64,000 nt of DNA from Eurosta solidaginis (lineage: Eukaryota > Arthropoda > Insecta > Diptera > Tephritidae): positions 260,416,897-260,480,896 of the forward strand of contig NC_090319.1 in the NCBI RefSeq assembly GCF_040869045.1, written 5' to 3'. The position numbers and the translations under genes are program-made. Under the pieces are notes generated by a model that was not told where the DNA came from, did no database searches, and was given only the letters and a program-made list of their open reading frames with translations. The first letter of the stretch is position 1, and each line of letters starts with the position of its first letter. This document shows, one piece after another, positions 46,120 to 57,044 of the stretch.

Positions 46120-46790
46120 CACGCCTCTAACACCCCTCTCTTTATGGACCACCCCTGTTGAAACCGCAAGTTTCCTTGGACTCCCGTTAGAGGATATTGA
46201 GGGCAATTTGTGATCGGTTGCACCTATTGGATGGGGTGAACGGCGTGGGCGGCGGAGGGATTTCCCCCGTTCACTTACTCCAGAGAGGCTTCGAACCTAA
46301 CTGCGGTCTTTGGAATTGGTACTGCTACGTCTGAAAAGAAATATAGATACATAAAATGGTCACACTTTTGTCTGTATATCTCGTGCGAAGCGTAGTTTGA
46401 CCTAGGGTTTACTCCTAATAATCGTCGCGAACACAATTTCTTTAAACCATTTGTGGCTCCTTGGCGGTCACGCGCAAAGGCGACTTACGGTTGCCATTAA
46501 TGGTCTATTAATACCCATAACCCTCGTGGCACAGGGCGAATCCAGTTTTTTGAGCTACAATTCCCGATGTGCGAACAGTAGAAATCCCGCACACCAGTCG
46601 CTACCACGCTTCCTGCCCCTCACACCATATGACAGCACAGAAGCCATAGGACTGCGACTTCGAACTCTTATGTATGTACCTTCGTCACTTTCCTTGAAGC
46701 TCTAGGTGTAGCTCCGAAGACTTTCTAACGGATGTTTTTGTCGCGCTATGCTGCCGAGCTACAGCAGAGAAAAACCTTGAAAAGTTATGG
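46120..46790 (+). mobile_element. LINE C-family fragments (3' end joined to 5' part)
   Basis: 46120-46240 is the LINE 3' end (CGCCTCTAACACCCCTCTCT through CCGTTAGAGGATATTGA). 46250-46790 is a strongly diverged N-terminal finger region (TTCACTTACTCCAGAGAGGC, ATCTCGTGCGAAGCGTAG; reading FFKPFVAPW and a decayed FVALCCRA). An internal deletion or two insertions placed them side by side. Confidence 0.6.
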
Positions 46791-47743
46791 AGTAACTATT
46801 CGGCCAATGACTCCGCCGTCGAAATCATAAGCAGTCCAAGTGGATATTATTGCGTAAAAATAGTATAATCCTACATAATAAATTTTACAAAAACCCTGGA
46901 TAATTTTTTAAATGTAGACCAAAATTTGCAAACGTGGGTGTTCATAACATTGATTTCAATAGTTTTCGTTAAATCAACACAATATTTTAGAATGAAAGTC
47001 GACCAATTTTAAGTTGAAATATGCTGTTTTCCGGTCTTATCGTATAAGAGTTCACTATGGATGACTTCGCAGCTTCAGTTTTCAGACTAGCTCGACTGGG
47101 AAAGCTTTTGCTTCACCAGTTTGAGTGATCTTGCGAAGGACAAAGCCTCACCTGGTGTGCCTACGTATTCACATTTGTTAAAGGAGCCGTAACGTGTAGG
47201 TGATATTTAAACTTGGTTGATAGGCTATAATCAATGTGATTCACTCCAAGGGACTAGTTTTGGATAGGGATGCCAACTTTAAGAAGTGTCAAACCAAGAG
47301 ACTTGGGTATTGAATGATGAAGTGTGAAAATCAATATTAACATTTCAGACGATTTTTTAAAGGTTCGCAAATAAACAACAGATGCTTGAGTATAAGGCCA
47401 AGTGATTTTTCAAACCCTTCTCATACGTACATACATATATCCTCAACTTAGATATGAGGTAAGAATCATTTCAAAGGAGTGTTTATGCCCCTATAATCTA
47501 CTAAAGGATTTTGCGTCACTGATTTCGCTAATTCTTCCAGCCAATCGCAATATAAATTTTTTTTAAATATCGGCACCTTTTTTGGGTAATTTGCTTTTTT
47601 TTAACAACTTAAGGACAATTTGAAAACATGTTCGCCTTGGGTCATTTTATTTAAATTCATTGTTCATTATTAATTTTTTGAAAAAATTATGCAAAGTGAG
47701 TATTTTATTTTTTATATAACGTTTCTTTTAGTGTTTTGTTTTA
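46791..47743. other. no gene recognised
   Basis: AT-rich with poly-T runs. No open frame with motifs and no repeat structure found. Confidence 0.5.
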
Positions 47744-47799
47744 ATAACTGTTGTATATGCATACCCATACTATTTATAACAACGCAACTTCCCTTCAAA

Positions 47800-48060
47800 A
47801 AACGCGAGTACTCCATAAATAATGTATGGAATACTCCTTTGGGAGTATAGGAGTATTCCAAAACTAATCTGTTCATACAAAAAATGTGCTCCAATTAACA
47901 TTGCGATGTCCTAGAAGAGGAGTAGGTGATCCCACTCTCGCTTTGTTTGTGAGTATTCCATAGAGTACATACGTGAGAGTACTTTCCAAAGTACTTTCAC
48001 TGTAGTACTCCATGGAGCACCCACAGAGGATCATATGCCAAAGTACTAAAGTGGAATTGT
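47800..48060. repeat. AGTACTC-rich inverted-motif segment
   Basis: Many GAGTACTCC, GAGTATTCC and GGAGTAC motifs in both orientations (TGGGAGTATAGGAGTATTCC near 47840; CTGTAGTACTCCATGGAG near 48001), probably a MITE. Ends not resolved. Confidence 0.4.
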
Positions 48061-48087
48061 GTCGGAAAGAATTATCGGAGTGAATTT

Positions 48088-50053
48088 AATTGATATTAGA
48101 GACAAATTGTAAGTTTACAAACGGCGATGGTTACTAGGACATGTTTCTGAATTTCACTTCTTCATCAGCTAGCTTTTCGGGAGCTGAGCGTTGAACTCGA
48201 GTCTCCAACATTCATATCAGTGCAAGCCTTTTAGCTGCTACGCCATATGAATGTTCCGTTGTTCGCTGTACAATTGGTCTCCAAGAGTTGCCTTTTTTGT
48301 TTATATTCCTTTTGATCACCATGTAGGCACATACACTCTGTATGTAGTTTATTCCTAATGGTGTGGATATGATTTTTAGGCGTGCTTTTGAAAGCTTAGT
48401 AACATTTGTTCGGATATTTACAGTATTTGTTTTTAATACTTCCGCTGTTACTATTATATCAATATGATCATATGTATTTAATTAGCGAGCTTTGCTCATA
48501 TTGCTTTATACAATGGTTTTTGTAATTGATATTAGAGACAAATTGTAAGTTTACAAACGGCGATGGTTACTAGGACATGTTTCTGAATTTCACTTCTTCA
48601 TCAGCTAGCTTTTCGGGAGCTGAGCGTTGAACTCGAGTCTCCAACATTCATATCAGTGCAAGCCTTTTAGCTGCTACGCCATATGAATGTTCCGTTGTTC
48701 GCTGTACAATTGGTCTCCAAGAGTTGCCTTTTTTGTTTATATTCCTTTTGATCACCATGTAGGCACATACACTCTGTATGTAGTTTATTCCTAATGGTGT
48801 GGATAATATTTTTAGGCGTGCTTTTGAAAGCTTAGTAACATTTGTTCGGATATTTACAGTATTTGTTTTTAATACTTCCGCTGTTACTATTATATCAATA
48901 TGATCATATGTATTTAATTAGCGAGCTTTGCTCATATTGCTTTATACAATGGTTTTTGTAATTGATATTAGAGACAAATTGTAAGTTTACAAACGGCGAT
49001 GGTTACTAGGACATGTTTCTGAATTTCACTTCTTCATCAGCTAGCTTTTCGGGAGCTGAGCGTTGAACTCGAGTCTCCAACATTCATATCATAACATATG
49101 ATCATATTGATATAATAGTAACAGCGGAAGTATTAAAAACAAATACTGTAAATATCCGAACAAATGTTACTAAGCTTTCAAAAGCACGCCTAAAAATCAT
49201 ATCCACACCATTAGGAATAAACTACATACAGAGTGTATGTGCCTACATGGTGATCAAAAGGAATATAAACAAAAAAGGCAACTCTTGGAGACCAATTGTA
49301 CAGCGAACAACGGAACATTCATATGGCGTAGCAGCTAAAAGGCTTGCACTGATATGAATGTTGGAGACTCGAGTTCAACGCTCAGCTCCCGAAAAGCTAG
49401 CTGATGAAGAAGTGAAATTCAGAAACATGTCCTAGTAACCATCGCCGTTTGTAAACTTACAATTTGTCTCTAATATCAATTACAAAAACCATTGTATAAA
49501 GCAATATGAGCAAAGCTCGCTAATTAAATACATATGATCATATTGATATAATAGTAACAGCGGAAGTATTAAAAACAAATACTGTAAATATCCGAACAAA
49601 TGTTACTAAGCTTTCAAAAGCACGCCTAAAAATCATATCCACACCATTAGGAATAAACTACATACAGAGTGTATGTGCCTACATGGTGATCAAAAGGAAT
49701 ATAAACAAAAAAGGCAACTCTTGGAGACCAATTGTACAGCGAACAACGGAACATTCATATGGCGTAGCAGCTAAAAGGCTTGCACTGATATGAATGTTGG
49801 AGACTCGAGTTCAACGCTCAGCTCCCGAAAAGCTAGCTGATGAAGAAGTGAAATTCAGAAACATGTCCTAGTAACCATCGCCGTTTGTAAACTTACAATT
49901 TGTCTCTAATATCAATTACAAAAACCATTGTATAAAGCAATATGAGCAAAGCTCGCTAATTAAATACATATGATCATATTGATATAATAGTAACAGCGGA
50001 AGTATTAAAAACAAATACTGTAAATATCCGAACAAATGTTACTAAGCTTTCAA
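48088..50053. repeat. 436-bp unit array: 2.3 head-to-tail units, then 2.2 inverted units
   Basis: Forward units start at about 48088, 48525 and 48960 (phrase TTGATATTAGAGACAAATTG). At about 49093 orientation flips and the same unit runs inverted (49095-49530, 49530-49965, partial to 50053). Units are nearly identical. In the inverted orientation each unit holds TGGCGTAGCAG (pol III A-box-like) and, about 45 nt on, GAGTTCAACGC (B-box-like). An older single junction copy is at 11535-11615. Confidence 0.9.
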
Positions 50054-50234
50054 CTTTAACGACCGTGTTCACGACACGATGACGATCGAACAGAGTTGCC
50101 AAAAGTAAAATATTGCATACAAATAACTGATAATAAAATTTTACTATGACAACTCTGATGAAATGCAATCGCGCACTGGTTTTATGTATACATACTATAG
50201 TATAGAGAAATATTAGTTTTTTTTATTCACACAA

Positions 50235-51081
50235 ATGCTAAATAACATAAGAATATTCGTAGTAAAAAATATAAATGTTGTATTGCCACTCTTCATTTAC
50301 TTTATATGTGTTTTAAACAATTTAAGTTCGACGTGCGAATTTGGCAGTCTTCGTGACGACCTTGTTCGGGACATTTTAATATGTGGCCTGTCACACAAAT
50401 TTTCAAAAATAAAGGAGAGGCTTCTGAGCGAAGGTGACATACGCTTGCAAAAAGCACTCGACATAGCAAAATCCATTGAATTAGCCACAGCTCACAAAAA
50501 CGTCATTGAAAACTCGGGAGAACAAGAAGTGAGCACCATTGCGGCCATAGCGGAACGATACAAGGTGGCAGCATGGTGACATACCTACAAACATAAATAA
50601 AAATTTCATGTACTTTGTTTTTGTAAATTTGATGGACAAATGTCAAAATCGTACTGCGCCGTATTTTGATGTATCAAATCAAATAAAAAAAGCTTAAAAT
50701 CAGCTGTCCCATGCTGCCACCTTGTATCGTTGCGCCATGATTGCGGCATTGACGAGTTCAAACAGCAAGCCCTCTAAGAAGGAGCAAACGACAACAAAGA
50801 AATGTACGAAGTGCGGACAGTTTCATAAAAACAAATGTCCAGAAGAAGAAAATGTAAATGAAAATAGCGCAATAAGTGATGATATTGCAAAAGACCGGAA
50901 TGTAATAAATTACCATACACATGTAAATGAAAAGACTAAAACCCAAGAAAACAAGACTTTAGGAAATAAAAATATGAATTTTGAAATTACTAGTATAGCT
51001 AACCAAACTGATAAACCAAATGAAATGTATACAACTCAAAAAGGAAGAAAAGTTAGACCACCAAACAAATTGAACTTGTAA
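50235..51081 (+). pseudogene. gag of element M, split by a hAT MITE
   Basis: Before the MITE: LRDDLVRDILICGLSHKFSK and IKERLLSEGDIRLQKALDI, the gag helical region of Ty3-type elements. After it: KKCTKCGQFHKNKCP, a short Cys/His knuckle (C-x2-C-x3-H-x3-C), and a charged tail ending at 51081. Without the MITE and one target copy the frame would be nearly continuous. Confidence 0.7.
50546..50739. mobile_element. 194-bp hAT-like MITE with 31-bp TIRs
   Basis: The left end CATAGCGGAACGATACAAGG (TGGCAGCATGG) and the inverse of the right end CATGGCGCAACGATACAAGG (TGGCAGCATGG) differ at only two positions over 31 bp. ATTGCGGC flanks both ends (50538-50545, 50740-50747). The 8-bp duplication suggests hAT. 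Confidence 0.85.
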
Positions 51082-51128
51082 AGCATAATATTTCAAATTG
51101 TATTGATACATATTTTATAAAGGGAAGA

Positions 51129-51247
51129 TGTTGTATATGCATACCCATACTATTTATAACAACACAACTTGTACATGCATAAGAGAACTAGGCAATGACT
51201 AATCATTAAATAAAGCACGAGGTTGAAGTCAACACGTAGTTATAACA
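51129..51247 (+). repeat. 3' LTR of element M
   Basis: 119 bp, TGTTGTATATGC to GTTATAACA, with TTAAATAAAGC polyadenylation signal near 51206. Preceded directly by the purine tract AAAGGGAAGA (51119-51128), the plus-strand priming site. Confidence 0.75.
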
Positions 51248-51566
51248 ATAACTTGGTGAATTGGGTGATACGAAATCCGTGTTAAGTTGGGATTAAAAGT
51301 GCTTGTTTTCTCAAATAACTATTGAACGGTTTGAAAGTGTAAAATTTCGCAATTGGATTTTTATAACTGGAAGTGATGCGCATCCGTTGATACCACTTTC
51401 GACCATATCCCACCAATTTTCGACATGAACAATAAATGGTCTAAACAGTCTTAAACGAGTAGAAAATATAGTAACGCGCCGGACGCCGCCGCCGCCGCCC
51501 GCCGATATTTTTGACATTCGGCGGCGACTTGCGAAAAACGACCAAAATCGGCGGCGTATATCTCTA
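51248..51566 (+). repeat. right-end copy of hAT B
   Basis: Matches 38589-38889: ACTTGGTGAATTGGGTGATA, CATGAACAATAAATGG, TAGTAACGCGCCGGACGCCG, ending CGTATATCTCTA, whose inverse TAGAGATATACG is the hAT B end. It has the same GGCGGC-rich subterminal block. The left end is missing or displaced by element M. Confidence 0.75.
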
Positions 51567-52090
51567 CTACAACAACAACATAAATTTGCCAATCAGTATA
51601 TATGCCAGAGACCCTAAACTTAATGGGCTTAGTTGGATATGGTTCTGATAAGGCATCGTAATAAGTATAAGTACGTTTTTTAATATACATACGTATATAT
51701 ATATATATATATATATTTATTTTTTTTCGTTTGGAAAGAATTTTTAGGGTAGGTAGGCCTTATACTTTGTAGTCACTTACATTTTTTTCATAAGATTGAT
51801 AAACCCTGATACTTTTGTTAGGGATAAGTCAGTACTGATGAATCTTTTAGACTGGATGCATTCATATATGTATAACAATAGGTGAAGTGATCGAAATGCA
51901 AAAAAAAAAAAAAAAAAAAACAAACGCGAAAAACATTTTGTTTTATTGTTCTACCAGCAACAGCGTTGCCGTCTCAAATTCTATAAATTACGCAAAATTC
52001 GAGTTCCAGTTCCCCAAATTGATACGAAACTCCCCACAGTAAAGGAGCAAATAACGCTAAAATTTCCCGCAAACTAAAATTAGTGATAAC
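51567..52090. other. simple repeats, no gene
   Basis: (TA)n at about 51688-51714, poly-A at 51899-51921. Otherwise unassigned. Confidence 0.6.
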
Positions 52091-52094
52091 AAGT

Positions 52095-53040
52095 TAAGGT
52101 GTCTAAGTTCGGGTGTAACCGAACATTATATACTCAGCGTGAGCTTCAATTGCACATTTCATTTCAGATAAATTACTTTTCTACATAACACGTGGCATCG
52201 CCCGTTTAAAAAAATATGTATCCCCATGTTCTCTTACAATAAAACTTGATAAGTGAAATATCATTGATTCAAACCTATTTTTTGCTAAGTTATAGCTTAT
52301 TATTCTAGTCTACGACCCTCTTAAACTTGTTTTATATCTAAGTTGCCGTGGTCTTTAACCGATCTCGTCCATTTTTACTAGAAATGTTTTCTGATATACA
52401 TTACGATATGTTAATTTTTCTTCGAGTTATTGCTCCCGAAACATAGAAAATTGCTTAGCCCATTTTTTTAATTTTGAAGTTTTTCCTATTTATTGTTATA
52501 AATCCGCTAGGGAAATGAAATTCCATTGATATAAAGCTCTTTTTTGCAAAGATATGGCTTATTTTATTCGTCCACGACCCTTTAAACATCTTTTATATAA
52601 AATAGGGCGTGGTCCTTAACCGATTTCGTTAATTTTTCTTCAAAGCATTCTTTATAGTAAAGGCAAACTCAGCCGAATTTTTTTACAATAGGTTTAACGA
52701 TTTTTGATTTGTGATTAATAATATTTGTAAAATTGATTTTATGACAAGTGGGCGGTGCCACGCCCATTTTAAAAATTTTTTTTCAAATTTTTATCAAGAG
52801 TATAAATGTCAGTCCACACGTCAAATTTCAACATTCTAGGTGTATTAATTACTAAATTATCAGGTTTTTTGCGTTTTCCAAAATTTTATATATATAAGAA
52901 GTGGGCGTGGTTATCATCCGATTTCGCTCATTTTCAATACCAATCTACTCTGGGTCCAGATAAGCTAGTGTACCAAATTTGGTGAAGATATCTCAATATT
53001 TACTCAAGTTATCGTGCTAACCGACGATATAGAACTGTTA
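52095..53040 (-). repeat. TACTCAGC-ended repeat, reversed copy
   Basis: Starts CTAAGTTCGGGTGTAACCGA, ACATTATATACTCAGC (the inverse of 11290-11335). Has GGGCGTGGTTATCATCCGAT and TCCAGATAAGCTAGTGTACC. Length and order agree with 9680-11346 but without its 130-bp array. Confidence 0.7.
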
Positions 53041-53737
53041 ATTCTAGTGGTTTCATTATTAGCGCATTGTATTGAAAAGTATTTTGTTTGCGGAACGAAT
53101 ACAAAACGATGTAACTAATAAATGTGTTTAATATAATTTCAAATTATTCATAGGTAATTGATAAAACGAAACTCCCACAAATTCCACAAACTATAGAGTT
53201 CCCTAATATCTAACCACACTTTCGAAATTTTCCAAATTTAGGGAATTACCCACAAAACGGCAACGCTGGGCAGCACAGTTGTTAATCAAATTGAACAATG
53301 AAATTGAAATTAACTTTTTTAATTTTTTTTATTTATAAGTCTATCAATATACATACATACTATGTATGTAGATATGATGAGTAGGTATACATTTGTATGT
53401 AAATGCATATGTACAATGTACATACAAATGCTTAATTTAGCTATTTAAATATTCTCTAAATGGGCTTTATGACTGCTTTATCAAAGTTTAAGCGTCTTAT
53501 TGATAGCTATGACCTCGCAGTGCATTCACTTTTTAATGTTTTTTATACATGCAAAGGAATGTAAACAAAAACCTCACTATATTTTACTAATATATGTACG
53601 TGTATACATAAAAAAAACTTTCTTCACACAATACACACGGTTTATAAGGTTAAAAAGAGCTTAATAATTTTATTTTATTTTTATGTAGCATAAGGGGGTA
53701 AGACCGTAAAAATTTCTGCTTTTGATTTTAATGTTAA
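53041..53737. other. no gene recognised
   Basis: AT-rich with ATACATAC/GTATGTAG simple repeats near 53350-53430. Confidence 0.55.
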
Positions 53738-53752
53738 TGTTAAGAGGTCCCT

Positions 53753-54167
53753 GTTGTTGTTGTTGTTGTAGCGATAAGGTTGCTCCCCGAAGGCTTTGGG
53801 GAGTGTTATCGATGTGATGGTCCTTTGCCGGATATAGATCCCGTACGCTCCGGTACCACAGCACCATTAAGGTGCTAGCCCGACCATCTCGGGAACGATT
53901 TATGGGGTAACATTAAACCTTCGGGTCATCCCCTCCCTCCCCACTCCCAAGTTCCATGAGGACCTTGGGGTCGCCAGAGCCTCGTCTGTTAGTGAAACAG
54001 GATTCGCCGCGGATAGGTGAGGTTGACAATTGGGTTTGCAGAAGCTATATATTGCGTTGGCAACCTGAAGGGTTGCGCTACACAACCCCTTGAATCTGGT
54101 ATTTTAGTCGCCTCTTACGACAGGCATACCTACCGCGGGTATATTCTGACCCCCTAACCCGCTGGGG
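53753..54167 (-). mobile_element. tRNA-like SINE with (CAA)n tail and 15-bp target duplication
   Basis: 415 bp, flanked by TGTTAAGAGGTCCCT (53738-53752, 54168-54182). Minus-strand start CCCCAGCGGGTTAGGGGGTC, with CAGATTCAAGGGG (B-box-like, about 54087-54099). The 3' end is ATCGCTACAACAACAACAAC, nearly the end of LINE C (TTGCTACAACAACAACAACA). A diverged copy is at 55895-56090 and a fragment at 45945-46010. No protein. Confidence 0.8.
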
Positions 54168-54182
54168 TGTTAAGAGGTCCCT

Positions 54183-54574
54183 TATTAGTATCTCTCAAAA
54201 TCATTCCGAACCTGTTACTTTTATTTTGGTACTTCTAATATTTTATGAGTTTCCACCCTGCTATCATTAGCCATCATCCAGTGAGTTTTCTACCTCCGTA
54301 TCACGCTCAATTCTCACGGGAATGCTCTGAATCATTGGGAGGCTTGAGAAGCAGAGGTCGAGATATTTTTGTACATGTGAGTTGTGATAGGCAGATGTCG
54401 CCTTTGTATTTCATTTAAAAGTCAGGTAGCGCCATCTATTTTTGAAAAAGTAGGTTTATTAAAGGCAGCGTTGCCAAACTAAAGATAAGAAATTAACACA
54501 TTATCTGGCTCACAAATTGAACCAGATTTCTATCTGGATTTATCTGGCTCAAATCATTGTTGGTGCATTTAAGC
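54183..54574. other. no gene recognised
   Basis: Unique-looking sequence; AT-rich, with TATCTGG repeats near 54500-54555. Confidence 0.5.
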
Positions 54575-54757
54575 CCGAGTTAAAGTTGACATAGTGATAA
54601 CGCCATAGTCATAACCTTATTTTTACTTATCCATATAAAATTGGCATCAGTTATTGGTGCCTTAACCTCAAGATCGTGAAAATTTCATGAACGTGAAGAA
54701 AACGCAAAAACTTACAAATATATACCACAAAAAATAAGTCTCTTAGTCAAAACGTAT
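54575..54757 (-). repeat. truncated copy of the foldback at 23932-24346
   Basis: GGTGCCTTAACCTCAAGATC and CGTGAAAATTTCAT match the inverse of 24215-24262, and ACGCCATAGTCATAACC the inverse of 24296-24318. It ends where the LTR fragment begins. Confidence 0.6.
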
Positions 54758-54985
54758 TGTCACGGATATTAGCATCACTAAGCTATACCATCACTAACGC
54801 GATGCTAAGGCCATGCTAAGCGGTATTTACATCAATAATCAAATCATGTATACACATATATAAGGCAGCCGAGAGATTCCACACACAGATGCATTTACTT
54901 ATACGCCTAAGTGTGTGCGAGAGACTGTAAACTACAAACTCACATACATCTGAGAGACGCTGAAAAGTAGACAAAAAAAATTTCA
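54758..54985 (+). repeat. 5' part of a family-L LTR
   Basis: TGTCACGGATATTAGCATCA, CTAAGC... and GCAGCCGAGAGAT correspond to the first 230 bp of the LTR at 16991. It breaks off before the TATA block. Confidence 0.65.
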
Positions 54986-55116
54986 CGTTTATCACAACTT
55001 GCCGACAATAGCAGAGAAGTTGCAGGTCCTGCGCTGTTTTTCCCATTTTTTACTTTTGTGCTGGTAGAGCCGTAGTCATATTTTTATATTGCTGTTCCAT
55101 ATTTGGCAGAAGAGAA

Positions 55117-55603
55117 GGTAATGGTCTAGTTGAGGGGTCGACTGCTAATACGCTACCAAAAATATCGAGTGAGGTGTCAAAAGACGCGTATTAATCTCGA
55201 GAACAATAATCCGAAGGCGGAAAAGAAAAATTTTATCTCTGTCCGGAGATATTTGCAGTTGAAGTTGGCGATTTCCATGTGGTTGTTGTTGTGTTTGTAC
55301 CCACAAAAAAAATTGTGCATCACTGTGGCGGTAGCCACGGTTATACCACACACCCGGACTTGGCATGGCGTAGCCATTGTTATTTTTTATAATCGCGGCC
55401 GAAAGCCCCCAACGCAGAAAGGTGTTCTGCGCAAAAATACTATGGATCGGACCCCCGGTTTCGGAGGTACCCGCGGGTTTTTTTTCGGTTTTTCGTTAAT
55501 ATCTTTTGAACGCGTTAAAATTTTTATTTTCCGCGTCGTTTGACACCTCTCTCGATATTTTTGGTAGCGTATTAGCAGTCGACCCCTCAACTAGACGATT
55601 ACC
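55117..55603. mobile_element. 487-bp MITE with about 52-bp TIRs and 8-bp target duplication
   Basis: Left GGTAATGGTCTAGTTGAGGG..., continuing through GACTGCTAATACGCTACC and AAAAATATCGAG; the right end is its inverse with one mismatch near the tip. GAAGAGAA flanks it at 55109-55116 and 55604-55611. GG-tips with 8-bp duplication fit Merlin or an atypical hAT. The frames inside are not gene-like. Confidence 0.85.
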
Positions 55604-55894
55604 GAAGAGAAATATTAAAGCGCAAGTTCGATTAAAAACAGAGTGAATCCCATAGAAATCATTTTAGTGTAACCATTTCCTATGACATAAGTACATTTGT
55701 GTGGCCGTCTTTCTTATATTAAATGGAAATGGCTGCCTTTATCACACAATCACACCAGAACGGCTCGACTGTTTTGGACGAAGTTTAACTCTAAGTAAAC
55801 TGAGTATAATGGTCAGTAAATCGATAAATTTATAATTCGTTATACTCCACCTAGACCAATGATACAATTTCGATGATGATATGACCACGTTGAC

Positions 55895-56090
55895 CCTCTA
55901 GGTCATCAACCCCTTTCCGTGACATACTTGAGGTCGCCAGAGCCTCCCTGCTAAACAAACTGGATTCGCAACTAGTAAGTGAGGTCGACAATTGCGTTGG
56001 AGAGGCTACATAAGTTGCGCTGGCAGCACCTTGAAAAAGTTGCACTGCATAACCCCTTGAATCCCTGGGCAGTCATCGTATCTACGAACT
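55895..56090 (-). repeat. diverged copy of the tRNA-like SINE
   Basis: GAGGTCGCCAGAGCCTCC, GTGAGGTCGACAATTGCGTT and AACCCCTTGAATCCC align with 53960-54100. Confidence 0.7.
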
Positions 56091-57044
56091 TCTCTTTCAA
56101 CTTGTGTTGTGCTACTGTTTTTTTTTAATTATTTCCACAAATTAGCGGGTCGCTAGTTAAATATTTTTGCCGACTCCGAACGGCATCTGCAAGCAGATAC
56201 ATTTTCGCTGAAAAAGTTATTGGCGGAAATACACTCGATACAACTTTTTCTAATTAAAAAAAACCCAAACATTTTCATGTTGCATTTCCCGGGACTTGAA
56301 CCCAGGACCTTCTTTATAGATCGATTTGGAATAAATGTTGGAAAAATATATGTCCCGCAAATGGGTTGTACATGAATCAAAGAGTAAAGGAAAACGTAGT
56401 AATTTAATAATCAACAAGGCATTTATTACTATTATTATATATTTAAGCTTAAAATAAATTCTAAGACTAACAAACGAGAGAACTAGCTGTATATGCTGCT
56501 AAACAAGGCATTTAATTATACCAAGGGCATGCAATTTTATTCCTTTAACCAATAATAAATATTTTTCATAAAGAACTTAACTAAATAACTGATATGTATG
56601 TATATATATATGCAAATAAAGATGAACATTTTTCGTTTTAAAGGTTTTGACTTTGTATGCTGCATATGAAAAGAGACAAACTAATGCCAAAATTTCTGGG
56701 GTTCCAATGTATCACAAAACTGTAATATGTAAAAATTAAAATTAGTTTACCTAAATTACACGAAATTATGTTTTTTTTTAATATAACTGCATATACAGCA
56801 GCGAAAAACATCAATAGCAATTGCAATTTTCAAACCTTCAATGAATTCTGTAATGAAACTTTGCAAACCAATCTCAAAATTTTCTCGAATTTTCGACTTT
56901 TTTGAAATGGTTTACAGAATTCATAGAAGTTTTTCGTTAAGGAAGTGGTTAAGAATAATTTCTTCATCCAGAAAATCAGTTGTGAACATTGTGAATTGCC
57001 ATTTTTGTCTTAACTACTGCATGTGCACATTTTACTAACCCTGC
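56091..57044. other. no gene; B-box-like stretch
   Basis: Minus strand near 56310-56280 reads CCTGGGTTCAAGTCCCGGG, a perfect T-arm/B-box, but no A box or acceptor stem was found, so it is at best a tRNA-derived fragment. The rest is AT-rich and unassigned. Confidence 0.5.

Larger units (their letters stand above)
47749..51247 (+). mobile_element. LTR retrotransposon 'M' remnant with 5-bp target duplication
   Basis: Begins and ends with the same LTR start (TGTTGTATATGCATACCCAT at 47749 and 51129). ATAAC flanks it at 47744-47748 and 51248-51252. The 5' LTR keeps only about 40 bp. Inside are GAGTACTCC-rich sequence (47800-48050), a palindromic array, and gag with a MITE. RT and integrase are absent. 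Confidence 0.78.

Noticed and set aside
48088..50053. Possible CRISPR-like or satellite DNA
   Set aside because: Units are 436 bp with no spacer pattern and the organism is eukaryotic; it is a palindromic unit array.
55130..55590. Open frames on both strands starting with the same residues
   Set aside because: They start in the inverted repeats of the MITE, which makes the same peptide appear on both strands; not genes.
56275..56330. tRNA gene on the minus strand
   Set aside because: Only a T-arm/B-box is present; no A box, anticodon arm or acceptor stem could be folded.
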